Shown piece after piece: positions 1-7,636 of a DNA stretch of 58,558 nt. Under the pieces are notes generated by a model. That model made no database searches, was not told the DNA's origin, and saw only the letters and a list, made by a program, of their open reading frames with translations. The stretch's first letter is position 1. Each line of letters begins with the position of its first letter. The translations under genes and the position numbers were made by a program. Origin of the DNA: a virus; IMG/VR virus record IMGVR_UViG_3300047550_005955, positions 1 to 58,558 of that record, one strand, 5' to 3'.

Positions 1-31
1 TTGTTTGTTGAAAAATAACCGGAGATAAACT

Positions 32-1483
32 GTGTCTTTTATTAAAAATGTAAGAACGCGCCGTGGTCCACAATTAAGTTTAAGCGCTTCCAGTGTGACA
101 ATAACTGGATCGTTGATCGGCACTTCTGTTTCTGGAACAACGGCACAGTTTTCTCAGATAACAAGTTCGGCAGTTCTGATCAATAATACGCTGTCGGTTA
201 TAGGTGTATCAACACTTGATGGTGTTTCAGGAACAACTGCACAGTTTACAAGCATAACAGGTTCTCATTCTGGTTCTGGTGCCGGCTTAACAGGTATACC
301 AAATGCTGCGCTCGTTAATAGTGCAATAACAATAGGAACAACCAGTGTTTCACTGGGTGGTTCTGCAACAACCATTCAGGGTGTGACAGTATTAACTGGC
401 TCAACGGTTACAGGTTCGACAGCGCTTTTTACAACAATAACTGGTTCAACTGTTACTGGGTCATCTGCGCAGTTTAATTATATTACCGGAACTGCATTTT
501 TTGCCAATTTTAATGGTTTCCCGTCTGGTGGCTTAAGCGCTCAAGAAAGGCTCAACATTGAGTCTTTTACAAAAATATATGCATCTGGATCTATAACGGC
601 TCAAAGTGGAACAGCGGCGAATCCTGCGTTCAATTTTGGTGTTCAACCTGGTAGTGGAATGTTTTGGGCTGCAAATGCTCAAATTGGTTTTTCTGCAGGA
701 GGCACCGAAGCAGTGCGCATAATAAGAAGTTCGGGCATACCTAGAATAGGAATCGGAGAAATATCTCCGACTGCTCTTGTTCATGCAACTTTAGGCACAG
801 CAGTATTTGATCAGTGTAAAGTGTTGGTAGAAAATACTACTGCTGGAAATACAAATGCGTCGTATGAACTTCAAAGTACGCAGGGTCTTAAGGCAAAATA
901 TTTTCTTGTTCCATATAATGCCAACACTATTGGAGAGTGGTTTAATGGTGGCGTAATACACGCTACCGGCTCAACATCATTGACAAAAGATACTAATCTA
1001 TATTATTCGGCTACCACTCACAGATGGTATAGAAACGCGGGATCTGGTTCTGCCGACAGAATAATGACACTAGACACCAGTGGAAATCTAGGTCTTGGAG
1101 TACTTAATCCATCCTTGAGATTAGATGTGAGCGGCTCTGCGGTAATATCTGGTTCGCTTATTGTAAGTGGTGCGTTTTATGGAAATCTTACACAGATATC
1201 TTCTTCAACAACAAACTACACACTTGTAGCGGCTGATACAGGTAAGACAATAACAATAAACTCTGGATCCGCTGTTACATTAACTGTGCCAACTGGATTG
1301 CCAGTCGGGTTTAATACCGATATAATACAACTTGGTGCAGGACAAATAACTGTGAGTGGCGCAGTAGGTGTTACAATAAATAATCGTCAATCACAAACAA
1401 AAACAGCAGGTCAATATGCTGTTGTGTCTCTACTCTCCAGAGCAGCAGATTTGTTTATATTATCTGGCGATACAGGAGCGTAG
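32..1483 (+). CDS. Phage fibre/adhesin-like structural protein
   Basis: A 483-aa protein starting at GTG 32 behind a GGAG Shine-Dalgarno. The first ~150 residues are tandem beta-repeats of the type TGSTVTGSTAQF, as in phage fibre shafts. The middle holds a module with PGSGMFWAANAQ and GTEAVRI motifs. The last ~85 residues are a small beta-rich end domain (VAADTGKTITIN, LGAGQITVSG). It is a paralogue of the 498-aa protein at 27363, sharing shaft and middle but ending in a different C-terminal domain. It probably forms a trimeric fibre used in host contact. No catalytic motif is visible. The gene starts close to the window edge but looks complete. Confidence 0.75.
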   Translation: MSFIKNVRTRRGPQLSLSASSVTITGSLIGTSVSGTTAQFSQITSSAVLINNTLSVIGVSTLDGVSGTTAQFTSITGSHSGSGAGLTGIPNAALVNSAITIGTTSVSLGGSATTIQGVTVLTGSTVTGSTALFTTITGSTVTGSSAQFNYITGTAFFANFNGFPSGGLSAQERLNIESFTKIYASGSITAQSGTAANPAFNFGVQPGSGMFWAANAQIGFSAGGTEAVRIIRSSGIPRIGIGEISPTALVHATLGTAVFDQCKVLVENTTAGNTNASYELQSTQGLKAKYFLVPYNANTIGEWFNGGVIHATGSTSLTKDTNLYYSATTHRWYRNAGSGSADRIMTLDTSGNLGLGVLNPSLRLDVSGSAVISGSLIVSGAFYGNLTQISSSTTNYTLVAADTGKTITINSGSAVTLTVPTGLPVGFNTDIIQLGAGQITVSGAVGVTINNRQSQTKTAGQYAVVSLLSRAADLFILSGDTGA

Positions 1484-1486
1484 TGT

Positions 1487-1744
1487 ATGGGAATATTTTT
1501 TTACAGACCTTCACGCGGACTTCAACTGGTTTTCTCAGAAAGTTTTGAATATCCAAATTGGGAACAGACATTTGATGTCAACAACCTTCCATCGCCGGCA
1601 TTTTCTGGTTCAGCAATATTTGCGGAAAGTTTTGAATATCCAAATTGGGAACAGACATTTGATGTCAACAACCTTCCATCGCCGGCATTTTCTGGTTCAG
1701 TAATATATACAGAAGATTTTGATTCTAGTTGGGATGACACTTGA
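1487..1744 (+). CDS. Small MFFY-family protein with an internal duplication
   Basis: An 85-aa protein with AGGAG nine bases before ATG 1487. It begins MGIFFYRP, matching the MFFY start of the small genes at 4543, 6900 and 35719. It contains two identical copies of a block with the ESFEYPNWEQTF motif, then EDFDSSWDDT. The E-x-F-(E/D)-x-x-W pattern recurs in the 4543 and 35719 proteins. It stands directly before a ~240-aa beta-rich protein, as do the 4543 and 35719 genes. Function unknown; probably an accessory of the virion surface. Confidence 0.6.
   Translation: MGIFFYRPSRGLQLVFSESFEYPNWEQTFDVNNLPSPAFSGSAIFAESFEYPNWEQTFDVNNLPSPAFSGSVIYTEDFDSSWDDT
1538..1700 (+). repeat. Tandem direct repeat, two 87-bp units (76 bp identical)
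   Basis: Bases 1538-1613 and 1625-1700 are identical over 76 bp, with an 87-bp period (29 codons), so the reading frame is kept. It duplicates the aromatic FEYPNW block of the small protein encoded here. The lack of synonymous differences points to a recent duplication, or to an assembly feature. Confidence 0.9.
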
Positions 1745-1778
1745 TTGATGCTTTTAGATTTACATAGGAGAAGTATTT

Positions 1779-2492
1779 ATGGCACAGACAGATTGGTTAA
1801 TATTAAGTTCTAGTAACAATATAGTTGGAGGCGGCGACGGTACTGCCACTTTGCATGCAAGTATGTCCAATCCGATTACAAGTTCTGGTGCCTTTTGCAG
1901 AACGTTTCAAAGTAACGATGAAAATCGGTGCTATTCTGTTTTTGTTCCAACTAGTTTGACCAGTTCTGTTTCTGGGTTTTCTCTCAATAAAGCCTACTCT
2001 TTGCGATGCTGGGCTAGAGTTACATTTGATTCAGACAATAGTGTTGCTTTGAGATTTAAAAGTACAACTGATTTAGATTTCAGTTTTAGCAATGAAAATT
2101 CGTACAAAGGAAGCGATGGTACCAGTAAAACAGGTTACGTTGCGTATCTTACGTATAATAGTCTCAAATTTACTGCGCAAAACGATCGCTCTGACGCCAG
2201 CAATATCGTTAACGAGACCGCTGTTGGTTCTTTGACAACAGATACGTGGTACCGAATAAGAATGGATGTTATACCATATAGTAGTTCTTATGATGTTATT
2301 AATATATACACCGGTAGCGAGAATGATACTTGGGGTCTTGTTTATACTAAATCGATTGCAAATTCGTCTATTAATGCTTATGTTCCATGGAATACTGGTT
2401 CACGAGGAGGCATAGGACTTACCGCTTATAGTCGAAGTTCTGCGCGCCCATCTCACTTTGACAAATTTGAATATTATGAGGAAAACATTTAA
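1779..2492 (+). CDS. Beta-rich surface protein of the MAxTDW family
   Basis: A 237-aa protein with AGGAG before ATG 1779. It starts MAQTDW and shares a family pattern with proteins at 5358, 6128 and 35849: an FCR motif near residue 45, a (V/L)R-W-A strand, a W-x-x-(I/L)R-x-DVIP segment two-thirds along and a C-terminal FDKFEYY strand. The pattern resembles concanavalin/LamG-type jelly rolls, which often bind sugars, but this is an inference from strand pattern only. The neighbour upstream is a small MFFY protein, and the pair recurs in the genome. No signal peptide or enzyme motif. Confidence 0.6.
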   Translation: MAQTDWLILSSSNNIVGGGDGTATLHASMSNPITSSGAFCRTFQSNDENRCYSVFVPTSLTSSVSGFSLNKAYSLRCWARVTFDSDNSVALRFKSTTDLDFSFSNENSYKGSDGTSKTGYVAYLTYNSLKFTAQNDRSDASNIVNETAVGSLTTDTWYRIRMDVIPYSSSYDVINIYTGSENDTWGLVYTKSIANSSINAYVPWNTGSRGGIGLTAYSRSSARPSHFDKFEYYEENI

Positions 2493-2502
2493 AGTATTTA
2501 CC

Positions 2503-2510
2503 CTATTTAT
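2503..2510 (+). promoter_or_regulatory. Candidate late promoter motif CTATTTAT
   Basis: The motif lies 22 bases before the start at 2533 in an AT-rich gap. The same (A/C)TATTTA motif precedes other structural genes here but not the early genes. A late-promoter role is an inference. Confidence 0.35.
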
Positions 2511-2532
2511 ATAAAAAGAAGAGGATAACAAA

Positions 2533-2937
2533 ATGTCGACAGATTTTATGAGTTTACACAGACCGGGTATAGGTAATGCTAGTTCTTATCAGGTATCTGG
2601 TATTCCTTGGGTATCTAGTTCTCTTGCTGTTCCGGCAACTAGCAGTGCTCCATTAGAAATATCTTTTCCGTTGGTTACTAAATCGATAATAGTAAAAAAT
2701 ATTTCTACGGGTAGTGTAAGTTTGAAAGTCGGATTTAGCGCCAATGGTGTATCCTCTGGATTTAACTATTTTTCTCTTTCTGCCGGTGAAAGTTTTTCGG
2801 CAGATCTAAAGATAACAAAACTATATCTTTTGTCAAGTACCGGTACACAACTGTCTGCTAGTGTGATTGCTGGATTAACAAACATCCCGGCAACAGAACT
2901 AGTAAGTAACTGGTCCGGTTCTGTGGGGGTCGGATGA
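2533..2937 (+). CDS. Small virion-associated protein, unknown
   Basis: A 134-aa protein with a GAGG ribosome site before ATG 2533. It is serine- and glycine-rich with alternating hydrophobic residues, which suggests beta structure. The segment SYQVSGIPWVSSS resembles the SIKGIPFVSPI segment near the start of the next protein, so the two may share a short N-terminal attachment element. It sits between fibre genes and its stop is two bases from the next start, so it is probably co-translated with that gene. I do not recognise a family. Confidence 0.55.
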   Translation: MSTDFMSLHRPGIGNASSYQVSGIPWVSSSLAVPATSSAPLEISFPLVTKSIIVKNISTGSVSLKVGFSANGVSSGFNYFSLSAGESFSADLKITKLYLLSSTGTQLSASVIAGLTNIPATELVSNWSGSVGVG

Positions 2938-2938
2938 T

Positions 2939-4531
2939 ATGAGTTTTAATGATGGCTTTTCTATAAAAGGTATTCCGTTTGTATCTCCAATCCCAAATAC
3001 CGCTTCTCTTCTAATCTCAAATCCTGAAGGAACGGGATGGATTGCTGGTGATCTTGTTGACAATGTTGCGAGTGCATCCATAAATATTATATCAACAGTA
3101 GAAACCTCGGGCAATATCGAAGGCAACGGATCCTCAGTAGATAAAGTCAGACTAAAAAACAACATATCTCTGAATAGTGTTACTTCTTCTTTTAAAGGTA
3201 ATCTAGACGGTACATCCAGTTTTTCAATAAACTCTGAAACCGCATCTTATGTTCCAACTGGATCCGCAATACCAACATTTACTTCTGATGTTCGTGCACA
3301 ACTAAGTGGCTCGCAATATGTAACATATGGCGCTGTCAGCGGTGTAATATCTTTGCCATTTACTGGATCTACTCTCGGAACAACGCCGGTTATTTTAGGT
3401 ACAACAGTTATCAACATAAGTGGTCTGACCAGCATAGAGTCCACAAGCATAACCGCGTCTTCTGTTACTGCCAGTAATCTTCTTTCAACAAGAGCAGAAC
3501 TTAACAGCCTAACAGCCTCTTTCATAACATCAAGTCAAATACTTGCAACAAAAGAGCAACTAAATGAATTGACTGCATCTTTCATAACATCAAGTCAAAT
3601 ACTGGCAACAAAATCTCAGGTTAATAATCTAACTGCATCTTTGATAACATCAAGTCAAATATTGGCAACAAACGAGCAACTAACTTATTTAACTGCCTCA
3701 TTCATAACAGGCACACAACTTACGATCGATTATATAGACTACAATACATTAGCACCGGTACCAGCATTTAAAACCGGTCGACTGCATTATAATCCTGATA
3801 CGGCAGATTTAGAATATGATACTGATATTTCTAACGTAACTGTTCAATATGGACAGCAAACAGTTATTAAAGTTAAAAATGAAAACATACAAACAATAAA
3901 CAAGGGAAAACTCGTTAGAATAGTGGGTGGCTCTGGTGCAAATCCACTTATACGCACTGCTAGTTGGGAAAACGATGCCAACTCAGCAAATACACTCGGC
4001 ATGGTAATGCAAACAGTGTCACCAAATGGATTTACGTATGTGTTGTTGAATGGCGTTATTAAAGATATTAATCTACCAACAGCCACTTATACCGCTGGTG
4101 ACATATTGTATCTTTCTTCTAGCGGAGACTATACAAACGTTAAACCCGCTGCTCCAATACACACAGTGAGAGTAGGCGAGGTGGTACGTGCCCAAACAAG
4201 TACTGGTGTTGCGTTTATAAAAATAGATAACGGATATGAACTCGATGAACTACATGATGTTGTGGCAAAAACAGCATCATTGGGTGATTTAATAGCATAT
4301 GACGAATCTAATATGGTCTGGAGAAGCACAAAAACACTAAGTGGCAGTTATGTTGTTACAGGAACACTGTCTGCATCAAATATAACAGTCAATACGTTGA
4401 CTGGTTCAAAAATGTTCTTTAGTGCCAGCAACCCATCAAACTGGACGTCGCCGGCACCAACAACCATAGCGGATGCGATTAATAGAATAGCAGCAGCAGT
4501 TAGTGGCATATTAACCGGCACAATACCATGA
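2939..4531 (+). CDS. Fibre-like structural protein with 20-residue repeats
   Basis: A 530-aa protein. Residues ~190-260 contain four 20-residue repeats of the form LTASFITSSQILATKEQ, likely an elongated shaft. It is followed by a domain with TAGDILYLSSSGDYT and VRVGEVVRA motifs, which I recognise from phage fibre and tail proteins as a compact beta domain. The C-terminus (NWTSPAPTTIADAINRIA) resembles short segments often found near fibre ends. It belongs to the adhesion cluster, with only one base between its start and the upstream stop codon. Receptor binding is inferred from context. Confidence 0.65.
   Translation: MSFNDGFSIKGIPFVSPIPNTASLLISNPEGTGWIAGDLVDNVASASINIISTVETSGNIEGNGSSVDKVRLKNNISLNSVTSSFKGNLDGTSSFSINSETASYVPTGSAIPTFTSDVRAQLSGSQYVTYGAVSGVISLPFTGSTLGTTPVILGTTVINISGLTSIESTSITASSVTASNLLSTRAELNSLTASFITSSQILATKEQLNELTASFITSSQILATKSQVNNLTASLITSSQILATNEQLTYLTASFITGTQLTIDYIDYNTLAPVPAFKTGRLHYNPDTADLEYDTDISNVTVQYGQQTVIKVKNENIQTINKGKLVRIVGGSGANPLIRTASWENDANSANTLGMVMQTVSPNGFTYVLLNGVIKDINLPTATYTAGDILYLSSSGDYTNVKPAAPIHTVRVGEVVRAQTSTGVAFIKIDNGYELDELHDVVAKTASLGDLIAYDESNMVWRSTKTLSGSYVVTGTLSASNITVNTLTGSKMFFSASNPSNWTSPAPTTIADAINRIAAAVSGILTGTIP
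3508..3720 (+). repeat. In-frame 60-bp tandem repeats (four units)
   Basis: The core TTCATAACATCAAGTCAAAT recurs at 3521, 3581 and, with one change, 3641; a degenerate fourth unit starts at 3701. The period is exactly 60 bp, coding for 20 residues of the fibre shaft. Copies two and three differ at several bases, so the array is not brand new. Confidence 0.85.
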
Positions 4532-4542
4532 GGTAAAATGTT

Positions 4543-5322
4543 TTGTTTTTTTATTCGTCACCAGATCCACAACAGATCACTGGAAGCAACAACAGTGGAC
4601 AAAATAGTGGTTCGCAAAACGCGTCCGGTTCAAGTGGCTCTGTATCACTAACATATTCTTTTCAGGAACAGTTTGAAGATAGTTCCTGGCCAGGCTCAAC
4701 AAGAATAGATTGGACCGGAGTTGCTGATCCTGCTTCCGAAGCAGCAAATCTAGACTTTTCTGGGCTCTGGAGCGAATATGTTATTTATACCAGCATCTTC
4801 TCTTCATCTTTTGATATTGGTTCGGAATCTATGCAAGAACTATATGAGTATGGTTTGTCCGGATATGTCGATCCGCAGTTTCTTTTGGAACCAAATATTG
4901 ACGAGCAGTTTGACGACAACTCTTGGGATGGATTAACAAAAATCGATTGGACAGGAGTAGAAGATCCTGCTTCTTCCGCTGCCGATTTAGAACTATACGG
5001 ATCGTGGAGTGGAACTGTTTTATATTCATCAGTACCACAGCCAGATTTTACTAGTGGAAGCGATGGTTTTACAGAAATATACGAATATATGTCGACATAT
5101 GTCGAACCACAGTTTCTTCTAGAACCACAGATTAACGAACAGTTTGAAGATGCTTCTTGGGGAGGCTTATCAAAGATTGATTGGACAGGAGTGGAAGATC
5201 CGTATTCTTCTGCTGGTAGTTTAGAACTATACGGTTTGTGGAGCGGTACCGTTCTTTATTCGTCTGTACCACAACCAGATTTTGGTAGCGGTGTCTCTAA
5301 TTTCACAGAGACATATGAATGA
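4543..5322 (+). CDS. MFFY-family protein with three E-Q-F-E-D-x-S-W repeats
   Basis: A 259-aa protein probably starting at TTG 4543, nine bases after AGG. The paralogues at 6900 and 35719 have ATG at the same place, so the TTG is likely a mutated ATG. An ATG at 4538 is in another frame. After MFFYSSPDPQQ and a Ser/Asn/Gly linker come three repeats of ~73 residues, each with EQFEDSSW, RIDWTGVADP and a Y-x-S strand. The repeats extend the FE..W motif found once or twice in other family members. Probably a virion surface or adhesin accessory protein; function unknown. Confidence 0.6.
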   Translation: MFFYSSPDPQQITGSNNSGQNSGSQNASGSSGSVSLTYSFQEQFEDSSWPGSTRIDWTGVADPASEAANLDFSGLWSEYVIYTSIFSSSFDIGSESMQELYEYGLSGYVDPQFLLEPNIDEQFDDNSWDGLTKIDWTGVEDPASSAADLELYGSWSGTVLYSSVPQPDFTSGSDGFTEIYEYMSTYVEPQFLLEPQINEQFEDASWGGLSKIDWTGVEDPYSSAGSLELYGLWSGTVLYSSVPQPDFGSGVSNFTETYE

Positions 5323-5329
5323 TAGTATT

Positions 5330-5337
5330 CTATTTAT
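5330..5337 (+). promoter_or_regulatory. Candidate late promoter motif CTATTTAT
   Basis: It lies 20 bases before GTG 5358, immediately after the previous stop codon, and matches the copy at 2503. Confidence 0.35.
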
Positions 5338-5357
5338 ATATACAAGGATAAAACGAC

Positions 5358-6104
5358 GTGGCTCTGACAGATTTTATATACGCTAGTAATCAAGGTTCTG
5401 GTGTTTTTACTACCGGCATTAGCGGTTCTACCGTTGCTCATAGTGCGCTCCCATCTCCACTACAAAACAATGGAAACTATTGCAGATACTGGAGAAGTAA
5501 CTACGGCTCAACCGGATATGTTAATCTTCTTGTCGCGGCAAATATATCGGGATTTAAATCGATTCCATCTACAAAAGCAGTGTCTGTGCGCGCTTGGCTT
5601 AGACCCGGCGCTGCTGCATCGGGTCGACCTGGTTATATTGGTTTGGTAGCGAAAGCGTCATCTGCAACGACACTAACTCCATCATGGGGATACAATTTTT
5701 ATATATTCGATAACACTAACTTTGCTGTTAATTTTGGTAGTATCATTAATACTGATTTTATTAGAAAATATGCAAATCCAACCGGAGGATCATTATACAG
5801 CAACTGGACACATATGAGAATGGACGTTATTCCGGTAAAAAACACGTCAAACAATATTGTTGCCGATAGAGTCAGGTGTTTTGTAGGAGACGGAAATATT
5901 AATGGCGAAACTTGGACTCTTGTTTCAGATCGATTTGCTGAAGCAACTGTACCATCTGGTATAACCCCACAATTTAAAAGTTGGGCTTCGGCAACTGACG
6001 CATATTACGGCTTTGGATCACACGGATCGGAACCAGGAAACGTTCAATTTAAAAACCTTGAGTTCTACGCGGACAACTTAGAGATATTGACAAAAACAAT
6101 ATAA
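5358..6104 (+). CDS. Beta-rich surface protein of the MAxTDW family
   Basis: A 248-aa paralogue of the proteins at 1779, 6128 and 35849, starting at GTG 5358 behind AAGGA. It begins MALTDF and has the family NYCRYW motif, a SVRAWLRPG strand, WTHMRMDVIP and a C-terminal F-x-N-L-E-F-Y strand. The adjacent member at 6128 is clearly diverged, so this is not a recent duplication. A lectin-like jelly roll is likely from the strand pattern but not shown. Confidence 0.6.
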   Translation: MALTDFIYASNQGSGVFTTGISGSTVAHSALPSPLQNNGNYCRYWRSNYGSTGYVNLLVAANISGFKSIPSTKAVSVRAWLRPGAAASGRPGYIGLVAKASSATTLTPSWGYNFYIFDNTNFAVNFGSIINTDFIRKYANPTGGSLYSNWTHMRMDVIPVKNTSNNIVADRVRCFVGDGNINGETWTLVSDRFAEATVPSGITPQFKSWASATDAYYGFGSHGSEPGNVQFKNLEFYADNLEILTKTI

Positions 6105-6127
6105 TATTTACACCAGAGGATAACATT

Positions 6128-6826
6128 GTGGCACAAACAGATTTTACATTTTATGCGGGTGGTGCTGGTGGCATGGATACCTATTTACCATCACAAGGAA
6201 AGGCAACTTTCAACTCTGCGCTGTCTTCCCCTTTTACTGATGGTGGTATGTTTTGTCGAGAATGGTATACAAGATATTCTTCTGGTGACACTGGTTTTTT
6301 TGCAAGAATCAATCAGACTGGTTCTGTTGATAAGTTTACTGGCATGTATGCTGTTTCTATGCGTTGTGCCATAAGACCCGCTACTGCATCAAACGGAGAA
6401 ATAGTAACAAAAGCCGGTTTAATAGGCAAGGGTACCGCTACATATACTGCGATCAATTCAAACTCTTATTATTTTAGAGTAGAAAACAATACACAGTTTA
6501 ATTTTATGGGAACATCCATCAATAATCCTCTTAATACATCTCTTATGAATAAATGGACAAACTTAAGATTAGATGTTATTCCTGTTTTGTCTAATGCGAC
6601 AGTTACATCTGATATTGTGACAGCGTATGTTGAAAGTGGCTCTTTTGGTTCTGGTGAGTGGACACAAGTAACATCAAGTACGCTGGAAGTTGGAAATGCT
6701 AAGTTTATTGCTTGGGATAAGACAACTAAATTTTTTGGATTTGGTTTCTATGGAAATCCAGTTGCTGCAGCAGTACAGACCTGTTACTTTGATAAGTTTC
6801 AAGTTTACATAGACCCTCTCTCGTGA
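6128..6826 (+). CDS. Beta-rich surface protein of the MAxTDW family
   Basis: A 232-aa protein starting at GTG 6128 behind GAGGA, beginning MAQTDFTFY. It carries the family MFCREW motif, the SMRCAIRP strand, WTNLRLDVIP and a final FDKFQVY strand. It follows the 5358 paralogue after a 23-base gap that contains an AATATTTA motif. Two family members in tandem may allow exchange of binding specificities or form a hetero-oligomer; this is inference. Confidence 0.6.
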   Translation: MAQTDFTFYAGGAGGMDTYLPSQGKATFNSALSSPFTDGGMFCREWYTRYSSGDTGFFARINQTGSVDKFTGMYAVSMRCAIRPATASNGEIVTKAGLIGKGTATYTAINSNSYYFRVENNTQFNFMGTSINNPLNTSLMNKWTNLRLDVIPVLSNATVTSDIVTAYVESGSFGSGEWTQVTSSTLEVGNAKFIAWDKTTKFFGFGFYGNPVAAAVQTCYFDKFQVYIDPLS

Positions 6827-6899
6827 TTTTTTTACTTGTCTTTTTATAACGACGAGAGACTATATAAAATATAAAGTCGATTAGACTGGGAAAGTAAAG

Positions 6900-7037
6900 A
6901 TGTTTTTTTATTCTGAACCAGCAACAGTCCAAGTACCAGAAAACAACACGCCTGAAGTTCCAAACGGGGCTATTATGATTGAAGAGGGACTGTATCTTGT
7001 TTCGGAAGAAAACGGACTTTATATTGTACTAGAATAA
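6900..7037 (+). CDS. 45-aa MFFY-family peptide with an LED-type tail
   Basis: ATG 6900 opens a 45-codon frame ending at TAA 7035. It starts MFFYSEPA, as in the genes at 4543 and 35719, which supports it being real despite its size. A GGGA about nine bases upstream may serve as a ribosome site. Its second half (IEEGLYLVSEENGLYIVLE) has the same E-(N/D)-G repeat pattern as the end of the tail-completion protein at 38989. It lacks the FE..W block found in three of its relatives. Function unknown. Confidence 0.55.
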   Translation: MFFYSEPATVQVPENNTPEVPNGAIMIEEGLYLVSEENGLYIVLE

Positions 7038-7054
7038 TCTAGGAGAGAGACAAA

Positions 7055-7615
7055 ATGACGATTGTTAAAATATCTGAACTTACTTCATCTGCCGGCGTTT
7101 CATCTGGTGATTTATTTATCACCGCAGTAAGTGGAGCGGGTGGTTTCTCAACAAGAAAAGCAACAGCAGCACAGATATCAACTTATGTTAACTCAAGCCT
7201 CGACTCCCGTATTGCTTCAGAAGAAAGCACAAGAAGTTCTTCAGACAGCAGTTTAACCAGTCGCTTATCAAGCGAAGAATCAACCCGTGTTAGTGCCGAT
7301 TCTAGCATCGAGGCTCTTTTGGGAACAGGTTTGGCAACAGCAGTAGCAACATTAAGTTCGAATACTACTCTGGATACCTCTCATCACGTAATATTGGTAG
7401 ATGCAACATCTGCAGAGGTTACATTAACTCTACCAAATGCAACAACAACATCTGCAAGACAATATATGATTAAAAAGAAAGATTCCAGTTCTAATGCTGT
7501 TGTTGTTTCTGCGTCCAACTCACAAACAATAGATGGTCAAGCATCTACGTCTTTCAATACACAATATGAAGCAATAATGGTTGTAAGTGACGGTAGCAAC
7601 TGGTTTATATTCTAA
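7055..7615 (+). CDS. Short fibre protein with coiled repeats and C-terminal knob
   Basis: A 186-aa protein with GGAGAGA before ATG 7055. Residues ~45-95 contain copies of the SRLSSEESTRVSADSS repeat that fills the 959-aa fibre at 28979. The last ~95 residues form a knob seen in several proteins here: a VILVDATSAEVTLTLP strand pair, YMIKKKDSSSN, and a final VSDGSNWFI. It looks like a miniature fibre made of the phage's standard parts. Probably trimeric and on the virion surface. Confidence 0.7.
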   Translation: MTIVKISELTSSAGVSSGDLFITAVSGAGGFSTRKATAAQISTYVNSSLDSRIASEESTRSSSDSSLTSRLSSEESTRVSADSSIEALLGTGLATAVATLSSNTTLDTSHHVILVDATSAEVTLTLPNATTTSARQYMIKKKDSSSNAVVVSASNSQTIDGQASTSFNTQYEAIMVVSDGSNWFIF

Positions 7616-7636
7616 TCTTGGAAATAGGAGAAAAAA

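Noticed and set aside
4538-4645. ATG 4538 as the gene start
   Set aside because: Its frame closes after about 35 codons and does not give the MFFY start shared by paralogues; TTG 4543 does.
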